A stretch of DNA of 64,000 nt from Erigeron canadensis (Eukaryota > Streptophyta > Magnoliopsida > Asterales > Asteraceae), in contig NC_057764.1 in the NCBI RefSeq assembly GCF_010389155.1, forward strand, positions 41,300,275 to 41,364,274, given 5' to 3'. The position numbers were made by a program, and so were the translations under genes. The notes under the pieces are model-generated. The model was not told the origin of the DNA, did no database searches, and worked only from the letters and a program-made list of their open reading frames with translations. Shown piece after piece: positions 36,519 to 49,145 of the stretch. The stretch's first letter is position 1. Every line of letters begins with the position of its first letter.

Positions 36519-36664
36519 GGGTAATTGTTTGTACAGCCCTTAGAACTGTGTTTAAGGTGCATAAATTGTTTGTACATTTATCATGAAAATCAGGGGGCAT
36601 GCTTTTAATATGAAAGGTATAATACAAGTTTTTATATATACAAGGACTGTATTTAGCATTTCCC
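36519..36664. mobile_element. MITE family A copy 2
   Basis: Shares ACAGCCCTTAGAACTGTGTTTAAGG, ATCATGAAAATCAGGGGGCA and GGACTGTATTTAGCATTTCCC with copy 3. The left terminus is diverged and no target duplication is evident. Confidence 0.75.
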
Positions 36665-37387
36665 ATGTATTATTATCTGCAGAACTATATGAATAATAAC
36701 CATGTTTAATGATCTAGCAATTTTTTTTATCCCTTTTTTATTGTTATTTTATTAATTGACAAGTGTCATAATTAGGTTTATAGTTAACTAACAAGTTCAT
36801 TATAACACGTTTAGGTATATGATTTAATTTGACACTTAGCTTAGTTACTTGACCACTTGTTAAATCCAAACTTGAGTTATACTAACGTGTTATGTATTTC
36901 AAATCTTACAAATTGCTTAGTAATTAACTATTGGCGTACGTCCAGTCCAAATTTGTTTTATATTCTTATGTTGACTTGGACCGTATATTAACCAGAAACT
37001 AGAAAAGTAAATATACACAATATATATTTATGAAGTGGTCGGCACCTACTTTGCTAAAGGTGACGTCGCCAGTTTGGTCTACTCAATTTTCAATATAAGA
37101 TCACGTTTTATTTGAGGGGTAAAATGCAGATGCTTAGGCTTGATGTATTTTCCACCAATGTAATGTAAATGAATGATGTCATTGTCAACTTTTTTTTATC
37201 GACTAATCTCGCGATTAATATAAGACAATATAGATAATATCAGATAATAATATGATTAATTAAAGGGATATAAAGTAAATAATCATATTATATATGTTTA
37301 TCTATTTCTCTAGTTAATTTCCTTTCTCAAAATATATACTTGTCAACTATAAAATAGGTAAACAAATGACAATAGTGTGTGACTCTA

Positions 37388-37685
37388 TGGATGAGCCAAA
37401 AATCTCAAGTCACGAGTTTCATTTCGGTACCATCCCGATCTTGATACTTGAAAGTGATATCGAGTCTCAAATGGGATCGGGACAAATCTTGATTTTTGAT
37501 GGTTTTAGAGATTGGGACCGGGAGAAGACCTGGAATATCCCACAAATTATGAGATTTTTCAGTCCCGTCCTGGCGTCCTGACCCCCCTTATATGGGACTG
37601 GGACCTATACCACATTTTTGTGAATTTCAGAACTGATACTGCCGGGACCGGGACAAGTACGGGACACCGATACCATGCTCATCCC
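37388..37685. mobile_element. MITE with GGATGAGC termini
   Basis: Begins GGATGAGCC and ends GCTCATCCC, enclosing GC-richer, GGGACCGGGA-type text with several inverted ATCGGGAC/GTCCCGAT words. Similar low-copy plant MITEs with GGGATGAGCATGG ends are known to me in outline. Target duplication not clear. The open frames inside are repeat-derived. Confidence 0.55.
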
Positions 37686-39116
37686 AATGTAGCTCAATTA
37701 GTAAGTATTGGGAGCATCTTCCCTGAACTCAAACAGGTAACTTATAGCCTCTACCGTTGAATGAGTACAATATATGATTATGTTTCATATTATGAATATT
37801 TAATTGATTATAAACCTATTTGAGATGTCAATTATCATCAACCTTATGTCAAATTGGTAGATAAATAATCTTTAGATTATGATCATTAATGATAGCGAGA
37901 AGTAAACAAAAATTAAGTTGCAAAGCTACCAGTAATCAAACAGTTAAGGTGCATTTTAGTAAAGGAAAAGGTCGATATAAGTGTTTACAAGGTACGTAGA
38001 TCCGATGTACATGCAACCAAAGTGATTATGATCTTGAAAGTTGATTATAACCAAAGTTATGTTTGTTATAAAGGTAACAAGATATATAATGCAGATTTAA
38101 TTTGTAGCCATTCTGATTAACAAAGAAGTAACCCTTATGATGATAGAAATGACCCTTCATATATATGGAGTTTAGCGAAATAAAGTATGACACACTCCAC
38201 TATCGTATTGTGAAAGAGAACTCACAATTTAAACCATTCGTTGGTGGAAATAGATAAAGAGCTACTTATGATATTGTAATTGCTTAATTGATGTTGTGTA
38301 CGTATTATTAAAAAGAAAATGTGTGACACATCTATTTATTTATTTCATATATGTTAAATATCTTATATTATCACTACAAATCTAAACAAAGTTGAAAAAA
38401 ATATCTTTTCAAAGTTGATTTGTATCAATAAATTGCTTTTTAACATGTTTAGTTTGTGTATATGATCGAATAGGTAGGATACAAGCATCATGCATGAATA
38501 CGAAAAAGTCACAAATTCACTAACGATGGTCTTGTTAAAGTGATACATAAAGTTCAAGATGAGTTGGATAACTATATGAAAAATGCAAAAACATGAAATA
38601 AAATATGAGTTTGATCAAGTTTCTGTATACGTATCGTATTTTGAAGTAGTGTTATATATATTAATTTGGTTAACTAGTTTTTATAATGTAATTAAAGTAG
38701 TTAATTGTAAGACTAAGTTTTAGATTTTTCTAAAACAAGATAATCATCTACGTACATATCCATAGATATCAATTACTGTATATTTTTATACGTTGTCATA
38801 TAAAATTGAACTCCACAAATCATTGGTCGATAATTTATATTCAATATAAATTTGTAACTTAATAAATATTTAGTTTAATTCTCTATAAGAGTATAAGACA
38901 TACATAGTCTTCACTTTTGAATCTTTATTATAGATAGATAGAATTATAGATAGATACATACTTATAAACATAGCATGTGTTGGTGTCATATACTTCAAAA
39001 ATTCATTTATGTAAGCAAACTTGTAATTTAAACCTTTAAAGAAATCTTTTTCATATATGTATATCATCCATGTGCATTTAAGTATAGGATGCAACTTGAT
39101 GTATTGTTGGTTGACT
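37686..39116. other. Intergenic, no gene seen
   Basis: AT-rich spacer. No recognisable gene, RNA or element ends. Confidence 0.4.
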
Positions 39117-39125
39117 GATTATATA

Positions 39126-39313
39126 GGATTGAGATGCTATAAAGTTAAAATGAAGTTTATAGGTGAATTTGATGGGTGTGAACTATTGGATTAAAATCAA
39201 TAAACAATATTCAAAAATCATTTTTTAAATCTTAACCTTTGATTTTAATCCAAATGTCAAGGTCATTCTAACTTTACCTATAAAGTTACTATAACTTTAG
39301 AGGATCTCAATCC
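39126..39313. mobile_element. MITE family B copy 1 (9-bp target duplication)
   Basis: A 188-bp inverted-repeat element, ends GGATTGAGATGC and GGATCTCAATCC. Perfect duplication GATTATATA at 39117-39125 and 39314-39322. The interior shares GATTAAAATCAA and its complement with 47775-47962 and 49146-49332. Confidence 0.85.
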
Positions 39314-39369
39314 GATTATATATACTTCTTTTCTTGTATTTTTTTAAAGCGATAATATTTTTGGAAATC

Positions 39370-39375
<6 letters not shown>

Positions 39376-39405
<30 letters not shown>

Positions 39406-39560
39406 TGATTTTGAACCCACGTATTTAAACTTCACATATGAGTCTATGCTTATGTTTCATTGGTAACGGGTACCTTACATAAATTATACTTTGTTCCCAG
39501 CGAGAATCGAACCTGAGACCTTAAAGTCATCAAATGTTTGTCTTGCCACTAGGCTAATTC
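39376..39560 (-). mobile_element. tRNA-derived SINE
   Basis: On the minus strand a near-perfect Pol III A box TAGCCTAGTGG (39556-39546) is followed by a B box GGTTCGATTC (39513-39504). An unrelated body follows and ends in a TA tract at about 39375-39402. No tRNA acceptor stem can be formed, so it is a SINE-like element rather than a tRNA gene. Confidence 0.65.
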
Positions 39561-39674
39561 GTTGTTGGTTTTAAAGTAGAATTAGTAATGTAATAAGAAG
39601 ATATATTATCTTTAATTTTATAACTTGTCGTTTAACACAAATCCACTTGATAGTATAGTCATACAATAAGATTA

Positions 39675-40949
39675 GAACAAAATGCATTTTTGGTCCCTGT
39701 GTTATCACACCAATTACAATCTCGGTCCAAACATTTGCAAAGTGGTAATTCTGGTGCCACAATTGGAAAAGTTTTGCAATTTTGGTCCATTTTTAACTTT
39801 CTGTTTATTTTGCTCCGTTAGGCACTCCATGTGCTAGGCATGGGTAATATAGTCTTTTTTACACAAAAAAGGACCACTTTTGCAACTAAAACCTTTTTTC
39901 AAACACAAATCATAAACATAATTAATTTCACCATCATAAGAAAAGAGAAATAACAAAATCCTTTTCTCTAATTTTAGGACACCAGCACAATAGAAAATCA
40001 AGCAATACAATCCAACTAGAAACACACTGCATCTTAGATCCTTGCTAGCAAATAAACCTCTACCCTTTGTATCATCTTATATAAGTTTTATACATCACAA
40101 GGCTCGAAATTCAGCCTAGAAACTCGAATAACAGTAGCAGTTAGTTCTGAAATCACAGCCTACCACTAGAACACCACCGCTACAACACCACTATCGCCCT
40201 TCAGATTCGCTACAGCGACCACCATTCACCACCGCCGTCATCTCCCATCAAATCCGCCACCGCGACCACCATTCACCGCCACCTCCGCCACCCTTCAGAT
40301 TCCCCACCGCTGCCACCTTCAGAACTAACACCACCACATCAAATTGTCTTTTGTTTTTGTGATTGGATTTGGGGTCTTTAATGATGATAGTTGAATAAAC
40401 GATGGCTGTATAAAAAAGGTTGAGGGATACTAATTTATGTTATTTGATGATAATGATGATGATGATGATAGAATAAATAGATATTCTGTTTGACGATTAT
40501 GAAAAAAATAATTTTTATTGTTGTTTGATGAATGGCGATGATGAGATTTTTATACTTTTTATCGTTTGATTTCTTTGGCGAAAAAGACGCATATGAGTTG
40601 GGAACGGATCCAATGGTACTTGTAGATGATCTAAGGTTGTATATTGACTGATTTAATGATTGATTTTTGGGGAAAACATATGATCGATTGATTTTTGAGA
40701 ACGAAAAAGAAGTTAGATTGGATTTTTGGGGGAAAATAGGGGTGATTGGGACAACAGGTGTTTTCGTAAAGTTTTATTGCACGTGACACACACATGGGGT
40801 AGAAAACAGAGGCAAATGGACGGAAACTTAAAACTGGACTAAAATTGTGAAACTTTTTCATTTGTGGCACCAGAATCGCCACTTTGCAAATGTTTGGACC
40901 AAAATTGCAAATGGTGTGATAACACAGGGACTAAAAATGCATTTTGTTC
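39675..40949. mobile_element. Long-TIR Mutator-like element 1 (9-bp target duplication)
   Basis: A 1275-bp element with inverted ends of about 150 bp starting GAACAAAATGCATTTTTGGTC and containing CAAACATTTGCAAAGTGG. Perfect 9-bp duplication ATAAGATTA at 39666-39674 and 40950-40958. There is no transposase; the interior has a GC-rich ACC/CCG stretch (about 40160-40340). Its subterminal text (TTTTTACACAAAAAAGGACCAC) resembles that of element 62461-63865. Confidence 0.92.
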
Positions 40950-41019
40950 ATAAGATTATTTTTATACATTAATATTGCCAACATAACAAGCTACACATGT
41001 AATACGTATCATATTATCT

Positions 41020-41022
41020 TGC

Positions 41023-41056
<34 letters not shown>
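41020..41056. repeat. (CT)n(TA)n compound microsatellite
   Basis: CTCTCTCTCTCT passing into a TA tract. Confidence 0.85.
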
Positions 41057-41061
41057 CTTTA

Positions 41062-41372
41062 CTAGTCCTAATACCCGTACGATGTATGATAGTTATATAG
41101 ATTGTATCATAAACAAATTTAAATATATCACATACATGATTCGTGAGTATAAAATAAATTGTGATTAAAGTAGACTGATGATCGAAGTTGTATTATAATA
41201 AACACTAATGATGGTTATATTATATGTTTAGTAAGAGTTTTTGAATTACCTTAAATTTATACAATCACATCAAAATTAAAACTTGTAAGCATAGTGGATG
41301 ACGGTAAATAGTCTTATAATTTCATATCGTAAACTCAAAATTTTGAAGCTTTTATGTTAATCTTAATCTTAA
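41062..41372 (-). mobile_element. Helitron 3' terminus, minus orientation (extent uncertain)
   Basis: On the minus strand the sequence reads CATACATCGTACGGGTATTA then GGACTAG|T, a typical tail. It faces the plus-strand Helitron starting at 41373 and may be cut by it. The 5' end was not seen. Confidence 0.4.
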
Positions 41373-42139
41373 TCTTAATATATACTAAAAGGCAACTAAC
41401 CTAGCTTCAATTAACCAATCAAATCTCACAATTTCTCAAAATTAATTAAATCGGCACATGTCTTAATTAATTTACACATTTTGATTTTCCATAACCAATT
41501 TACACTTTTAAACCTTTTTCTTAAAATAATAATTTTATTAAAATAAAATAGATAAAATATAAAACTTATGTTTATCACAAATATCCAACTGATTAAATTA
41601 ATATAAAAAAAATATCTAACCAAATTTGATTACAATTAGTAATTGTAATAAAAATAATTGTAATATTGTTGTTATTGGTAATTATAATCGGACTATTATT
41701 AGGTTAATCATTATTTTTTTAGTAATTGAATTAAACTATACTTAGGATACAAATTCTTCTTTTATAAACTGAATCCTACAAATAGAATCACAACACACAA
41801 AATCATTGAAAACTCCACGAACCACCTGTTACTTTTATTGTTCTTAATAACCATGACTAACGAAAATAAAATATTTTTTTTGCAAGAAATCAATGAAATC
41901 TCGGTCAATTGTGTAATAAAAGTTATGGTATTGATTATTTAAAAGAGTTTGTATAAAAAAATTCTGCTACACCATCCACCCTTGATATGACCTAGCATTC
42001 AGTATTAACATTTGAACATGTCAATTTTTTTTAGATATATTTTTACATTTAACGTATAACTCTTTTTCCTGTTCCATATATTAATTCTTATACTGATAAT
42101 TTTGTAAACCCGTGTATTTGACACGAGTCTAAAATCTAG
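41373..42139 (+). mobile_element. Helitron family member 1
   Basis: Starts A|TCTTAATATATACTAAAAGG and ends with the hairpin CGTGT-ATTTG-ACACG, ten bases, then CTAG|T. The 767-bp interior is AT-rich and non-coding. Its first 90 bp and last 20 bp match the element at 50005-50855 read on the other strand. Confidence 0.8.
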
Positions 42140-42342
42140 TAACTTATTATAAGGAATTAAGTAATAGAAGTTAAAGAATTGAGAAAGAAAAAAAGACAAT
42201 TTTATTAATGAAAAAATATCAATGAAATAAGGTTATAATGTGTTTTGTATTTATAAGCCAAGAGTTAGAGTTTAATACTAAGTCTAATAAGAAAATTGAA
42301 TCCATATACAATTAAAAAAGCTAATATAATAAAATAAATAAA

Positions 42343-42389
42343 TTAAAATGACACGTGTCGATCAAGGATTACGTCACGTGTCATTTTAA
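42343..42389. repeat. Inverted repeat containing two CACGTG cores
   Basis: TTAAAATGACACGTG (42343-42357) and CACGTGTCATTTTAA (42375-42389) are perfect 15-bp inverted arms with a 17-bp loop. Both contain the G-box/ABRE-type core ACGTG. A diverged copy of the surrounding text recurs near 42660-42745. Confidence 0.8.
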
Positions 42390-42947
42390 AAATGTTTCAA
42401 TCCTGTTTTAGCTTATTGGTAGATTGGTTGATAGGTTTTGGAAATCTCAAAACATGAAAACTTTAGACGGATCGGAGTTAGGTACCTTTGGCAACGGAAA
42501 AAGATTATCATCTAAGATTCATTCAAATATTATATTTAATTTAATTAAATACGGATATGCTATGTAGAATAATAATCACTGATCCTTACAGAAGCGGATA
42601 GTTCATATAGGGCTCAAATAAGTAAATAATTTATAGATTTAAAAAAAATAAATATATGATTAAAAAGACATTTGTCACTTTAATATATTGCCATGTGTCG
42701 ATAAAAGAAAGTTACGATCCTGTTTTAATTTATTGGTAGATATTAAATAAAACATGATTGTGAAGATATAAGCATTTTATAAAAATTGATTATATGGCTC
42801 TTCCAAATCTCCTCTCAAAAATTATTTTCCTCTCATTTATTTGATTATGATGTCATAACAATTTTTTTAAAATTAAAATTAGTTTTACTTTTAATTTTTA
42901 TTTTTTGATGTGATAATTCTTTACAAAAATAGTTATATTTTCTGTAA

Positions 42948-43103
42948 GGGGTTTGCTAAATACAGCCCTAAGGGCTGTATTTAAGGTGTATAAATTATTT
43001 GTACATTTACCATGAAAATCAAGGGGTGAGCTTTTAATATGGAAGGTACAAGTGTTTTTATGCACGTTAAATACAGCCCTTAGGGCTGTATTTAGCATTT
43101 CCC
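42948..43103. mobile_element. MITE family A copy 3, termini are themselves palindromes
   Basis: A 156-bp element. The left end contains AAATACAGCCCTAAGGGCTG+TATTT and the right end AAATACAGCCCTTAGGGCTG+TATTT, so each terminal repeat is itself a 25-bp palindrome. Duplication TTTCTGTAA (42939-42947) and TTTCTTTAA (43104-43112), 8 of 9. Confidence 0.88.
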
Positions 43104-43790
43104 TTTCTTTAAAGCTTTAATCATGCATTCATATACGGTGTTTTACATTTTCGTTATCCATACAATTTTGTTGTAACACATTTTAAATTATCCTCACAAT
43201 ATACAGGTTAATAAGCTAACTATATTTACTTGAATCATAAGGTACGCTATCACGAGTTTATGAGTAACATAATTATGTTTGTTGTTTACACACACAATAA
43301 GTATATTTGATACAAAAACTTAAAGATAGCTATATGTATTTTATTTATCAAAACTAAAAAATATTTTAGATATTTATATATATATATATATATATGAATA
43401 GGCTCAATCAATTTCGTGGCAAATTCAGTTACGACGGTATATTTTTACAAAACTTTATTAATATACCCGGGTTGAATTCGGGTTATTAGCTAGTGATGTA
43501 TAATTTTAAGTTGTTTCAGACTAGCTACTTATCTTTATCTGCCTCACCATCAATACCGATGGTACTACCATCAGTATTTCTTCGTTTGTCTACGACTTAT
43601 ACTCGATTGATCAAGTTGTCATCAACAACGACGTACCTATATATTATAGACTATATATCGCCACTCGAGAAAAATATAAAACTTCAATTAAAAGTTTCGA
43701 ATATACAGATTATATCTCCACTTGAAAAACTCTAAACCTTCAATTAATTTTCTAATAGTGGAGTTTACCAATTGTCTTCTTTCACAATCA

Positions 43791-43983
43791 GAGGCGGTAC
43801 CAGGAAAAAATTTCAAAAGAGGCAAACTTAGAAAACTTATGAAAAATAAATTTAAAAGGGAGCAAAATGTTAAAAACCTATAGAAAATTTTTAAAATTTT
43901 ATAAAAATATTAAAAATAAATGATAAAATTTAAATTTGAAGGGGACATTGGACCCCCTTGCCTCCTTTAGTACCGCCCATGTC
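43791..43983. mobile_element. hAT-type MITE with 8-bp target duplication
   Basis: A 193-bp element starting GAGGCGGTACC and ending AGTACCGCCCATGTC. Perfect 8-bp duplication CACAATCA at 43783-43790 and 43984-43991. The left terminus seems to have lost a few bases relative to the right. Confidence 0.8.
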
Positions 43984-43991
43984 CACAATCA

Positions 43992-46900
43992 CCGTCTCTA
44001 GTATAAAGGGGGAGTACGTAGTGACCAGATCATATCATCAATAATAATTTATATGTGTAGACTTGATGATACCATTGTTGAGAGCATGTTTGTCCAATGT
44101 AGATCACAATAACAACATTTCATAAAAATGCATTTATACATTTTTTTTCCTTCATATAATTATATATAACAATATTTCATAAAAATGTTATTGTTTTGGA
44201 GAATATGCCCCTCTTCATAAAAACACGTCCTAATTGAACGGGTCATTATGTCCCATAAAAGGTCAACATAGTTGGGGCAGTGGCACTCAATTGGGCCATT
44301 GTAATTAATTATATTTGTTTTTATTTCACTGTCATTTGAAACTCAATTTTAATATATCTTCTTTGACTTTTTTTGAGTGAAAAATATTTGTTTAATTACA
44401 TGAGGAATTTCCTTGAAAGCAAAAGCAAATTGTTGTAGAATAATTGTCCCAAAGATATGCTCAACCTAGCTATGGTATAACCGTATAGATGATCGGAACC
44501 TTTTTATACGTTTAATTCTTATTAAAAGCAACAATATATCACTTCGAAATTTTATATTTTCATTCCATATGGGATTGTATTATTATATCATACAAAATAA
44601 TAACCTACGATTATATTATAACCATTTTAGCTTGCATACAAGCACAAAAAACTAAAAGACAATGCGGAAAGTACGCAAATTATGAACAACAATTATATGC
44701 CTAACTCGTTTGACGGGTTTGACCATTGAAAGATTTTTAAAAATAGCTTTTTAAAATATCAAATAGCTCGAAAATATTTAATAGACACAAATACTTCAAT
44801 TATACAAACCACCATCAAACTGGTCTGGTAGTCAGATGTGTCAATGTCCTCGTAAGAGATTAATTATTTCAACTTGAAATCTTTTAGATAAACATCTTAA
44901 ATTTGTCTGAAAAGAAGTTTGGAAACAGTCACAAAAAGAGTCAAAGGTTTTTGTTCGATAACTTGAACAAAAAAGAAACTTTTTATATCATTAAATTTAG
45001 TTATATTGGTCGATCGAGCTCCATTAAATATAGAGCTACCTAGATAATTTCTTTTAGACGAGTTCAAGACTAATTAGACTTCAAAGAATAGTTAAATATA
45101 TTGATCGATCCTTATTTAAGGTGTTGAGACGGGTCATATCTGATAACCACGGCACACTTTTTTTTGAAGTCGACCCTGGTGCACGAACCATTAATTTGAC
45201 ACCACACTAGTATCAACTAGTTTTTTTGTGCTAGCCATATCTAATTACACAACTGATATGACCATCAGATAAAAATTGGTATTCGATGGCCGACATTAAA
45301 TAAAATTTCGATGGCCCATTAAGGGATTCTCACTTGTTTTATCTGTCGTTTGATTAATGGAAAGTTGCCTAATTCCACGAATCTAGTACCAAAACTACCT
45401 CAAGTTTATGTTAATGACAGATTTGACCCTAAACATTTATTTAAACTTTACACTATTATTATTGGCAGTTAATTAATTGATGGGAAGTGATATCCTCACA
45501 ACACAATTTAACCAGCTTATAAAATTGTTCGAATACTTGAATTGAGATAGTTCAAAAACAAATTAAATAGAAAATAACATATGGCATAATGCAGGGAGAC
45601 ATGATGAGTAGTTCACATTCACACTTCATATGTTTTTATTCCAATTAATTTGCTAATTTTGACAATATACTTCGAGTGGTTAAGATGTGTTTGGACTTTG
45701 GAATAACTTTAATATATATCTAAAATCAAACCTCGTATATAGTATCCAACAAATCACAACAGAAAAAAAAAGCATCAACAAGAATACTGATCTTCTTGGT
45801 CTTCTTGAAACCCATACATTCTACTCTCTCTCTTTTTTAAATGATTTGACATCATTTTTCATTTGCTGAAAGGACCTTAATTAATTAATGTGAGAGATTT
45901 ATGGTGAAAATGAAAATTGGATAGCATCACATTCTATCTATCCTAACTAGTGGATCCACAAACCACAAGAAGAAGATTGATTGAAAAGAAAGGAAGCCAC
46001 ACAAATACAAAGAAGGTAGAGTAGAGATATCACACCATTAATTGTGGATTTGGCATTAGTATATGGGAAATATAAGCCAAACAAATTAAGCATTAAATGC
46101 AATAATATATTTATAATAACTTCCATAATTTATGTATATATCTGTCACAATTAATTAAGTTTATATATATACATACATGTCGTTTTGTTCAATATAATAA
46201 TATGTATACGCGTATTTTTGGACCCATATATTCATATATAATGTAAGGCTAGATATAAAAGAAAGATATATATGGCCACCACCTTTGCATTTTTATCACA
46301 ATGTTGATCGATCGAAAAGATGGGTTGTCTATGATAATGCATGAATTAATGCATTATGGATCACACACTGGTGTTACATAATTTTATACCTAATTAATTA
46401 ATATTGTGTTTGTGACTAATTGGTTTAATTAGTGTCCCCCCCTCAAGACGAAAATGTCTTCGAGAGATTTCGCAAATTAGGTAGGTCCTTCCGTAGCTCG
46501 AAGACACGTATATATGGGAGGATATATGAGGTTCGCAACATATATAGCCATTTCCAACAATCCAACACCGCGACAATCATTTTGTCGCTTAGATAATAAA
46601 GATACCAAATTAGAAAGAAAAAAAAAAACTGATGTAATGGTGATATAGAGTTCAAAAATAAAGATTTGGTTTATATGATCAAAACTTGTTTAATTAAAGT
46701 GACTTAATTGATCAACTAGCTAGCTAGCTGCGTACAATCCTTTAATTTGGTGGGATTTTCTGATATAATTCCCCAAAAAGTAACAACTGAAACAAAATGA
46801 TAAAGTATTATATACTCCGTAGTTGATTACTACTAATAATAAATAAATTAAAGAAGTTAATTTGCTATTCATAAGGGTTAATTAGGTGCAGTAAAGTGTT

Positions 46901-47766
46901 TGATATAATATGGTTTGTAGTAACTTTAAAAAAAAAACTATGAGTAGCAAAAGCCTAATTAGTTAAAAAGAAAAAAAGTTGAAGATGCATTGAGATTAAA
47001 CTAAACAAGCTATCAATAAATTTTGAATTTATTGGGTACTAAGACAACCCATTATGGATACACACACATCCAATAATGCCTTGTGTTAGTGATAAAGACA
47101 ACTCATGTTGCGAGTAGGGTACCCTTTGTGCATTATGACATACCCTTTGGTGGCATCTTAAACATCTTACATTTTAATGCCGCTTATTATTATTGGTTCT
47201 CAATAAGACTATTATTAATATATATATTATTCAAACACTTGTCTTAATCGGTAATCATTAATCGCATGTATAAAAAAGTTATTATTCAAAAATTTCAGGA
47301 ATTAGACTTTTACGTATAGATTATAACTTTTTATATAGACCGTGGTGGTGGTGAATGATGACACGTCGATAGATGTAGGTTAAGGAATAAAACAATTGTT
47401 TCTAACTAAATAGTAATTAAATAGTCAATGAGATTGATGATCAAAAGTTAAGTTTTTTAAACTTTGGATATTTTATCATAATTTAAAACTTACATTTAAA
47501 TGGATTATTGGGGTGTTTAATAAAAAAACAAGTTAATCAGCATAAAGCTTTAGAATATAATAATAATAATTAACTAGTTATTTACATGCACTTTTATGTA
47601 TAACTAAAACTCTTTTTTTTTTTAATTTAAAGGGTCTAAAAAACCTCATTGATAGACTGGATCACTGGAGATGAAGCATTCTTTTATTTGGCCAACAATG
47701 CAACGCTTGACAAACTTTCAAGCATATCCAAATCATTTTCAAAAGCATTATTTGAAAGATCCCCAA
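43992..47766. other. Long intergenic stretch, no gene seen
   Basis: AT-rich throughout. Small items only: inverted AACATTTCATAAAAATG words near 44120-44190, an AATGCAT...ATGCATT palindrome near 46337, and a CCCCCCCTCAAGACG segment near 46436 faintly like degraded retrotransposon DNA. No open frame here has a domain I recognise. Confidence 0.4.
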
Positions 47767-47774
47767 ATCTTTAA

Positions 47775-47962
47775 TGGGTTGAGATCCCCTTAAGTTATCC
47801 CAACTTGAGGGGTAAAGTTGAGATGATTTTGGCCTTGAATTAAAATCAAGAGTTAAGATTCAAAAATAATTATCCCTAACTTTATCTCTCAAGTTATTCA
47901 AGGGTTGGGATCTTCCTAACTTTATCCCTCAAGTTAATAGTAACTTGAGGAAATCTCCACTC
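47775..47962. mobile_element. MITE family B copy 2 (target duplication)
   Basis: A 188-bp element with TGGGTTGAGATCCCC and inverted terminal text, each end rich in CTCAAGTTA/TAACTTGAG. Duplication ATCTTTAA at 47767-47774 and 47963-47970. Confidence 0.8.
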
Positions 47963-48068
47963 ATCTTTAACCAGAGACTTTTTGCTTTAGAGTTTATAAT
48001 ATCAATCCCAAAAGACAGCAAAAAGTGAAAATAAATGATATGAAATTGTTGTAATACGTAAAATATAA

Positions 48069-48415
48069 GGCTTGTGCTTATAGGGACTAGAGTCCTCCAG
48101 TTTCTTCATTGCCACGTTAGCAGGACTCCTCTTAGGACTCCCCTCAAGACTCTTCTTGCCTATAACACAAGCTTCTTGAAACTTTTTCACCACATCATCA
48201 AATAATTTATCATTTATTTTTCCCTAAATATATTTAACCAAAATTTTTATTTAACATTAAAACACTTTATAAATGATAAAATAACATATAAATTAGTAAA
48301 ATTTTAAAAGTACAAAAAGTAAAAGACTAATTAATTTTGGAGGTTATATTTAAAGTTTATAAAACTAGCAAACTTATTGTCAATGTGTTAATATTTAAGG
48401 GTTAGATTTAAAAAT

Positions 48416-48452
<37 letters not shown>

Positions 48453-48768
48453 ATATATCATAACACCCACTTCATCTTCATCAACAATCAGCCTCCACCT
48501 GCAAAACTTCGACGTCCTCAGCCTGCAAAACACACACACGATACAAAGATATATACATAAATATATCTGTATCATACATACATATGTATATAAACCACAC
48601 AAAAGAAAAAAGAAACAAAAAGCATCCTCGTGGCCCACAAAGGAGCGTTCTTCATCGTCGTCAGGAGGACTAAAGTTTGGGACCCAACTAGTTAGACGCT
48701 CTATGCCTATAGCGTTTTGCGTCTTGGTGTGTTGGGACGGAGCGTCAAAGATGCCATAAGCACCGGCC
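48069..48768. mobile_element. Candidate 0.7-kb MITE/TIR element
   Basis: Left end GGCTTGTGCTTATAGGGACTAGAG; right end, inverted, GGCCGGTGCTTATGGCATC. Flanks AAAATATAA and TAATATAAT are weakly alike. It includes a TA tract (48418-48446) and short non-coding frames. Lower certainty because the inverted ends are short. Confidence 0.45.
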
Positions 48769-49145
48769 TAATATAATACTTTATATCTCAACTAATAATA
48801 TAATTTTAAGAATTGCATTTTTGAAAAATAAAACAACTAAATGATCAATAAAAAACTTTTCTATCTAAATTCATTTAGTTCTTTTTCTTTAATCAAGTTA
48901 ATAAAACAACTCGTTTGTTAAAAGAAAAAAAAACTCTTTTCTTTGCATCTAAACTAACTAATGAAACATTTGTAGTAAACTCGTATATTATGTTACATTA
49001 ATTAAAAGTAGGGTAATGATCAATACTTCTAAATTATTATACTAAAAATCTTCCTAATTAATAGGATTGTGACATGTGGAAAATCAGAGGTGGAATAAGG
49101 AAAGAGAATTAGTGGATTCCATGTAATAATAAGTGAATATATTAA

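Noticed and set aside
37366..37760. Two overlapping plus-strand open frames in GC-richer DNA
   Set aside because: They fall mainly inside an inverted-repeat element (37388-37685); the reading is repeat-derived.
39504..39556. tRNA gene suggested by A and B boxes on the minus strand
   Set aside because: No acceptor or anticodon stem can be formed; better explained as a SINE.
46394..46655. Possible retrotransposon relic around CCCCCCCTCAAGACG
   Set aside because: Only a faint resemblance; no LTRs, reverse transcriptase or primer site could be found nearby.
48002..48193. Minus-strand 63-codon open frame
   Set aside because: Overlaps the inverted end of a candidate transposable element; no domain.
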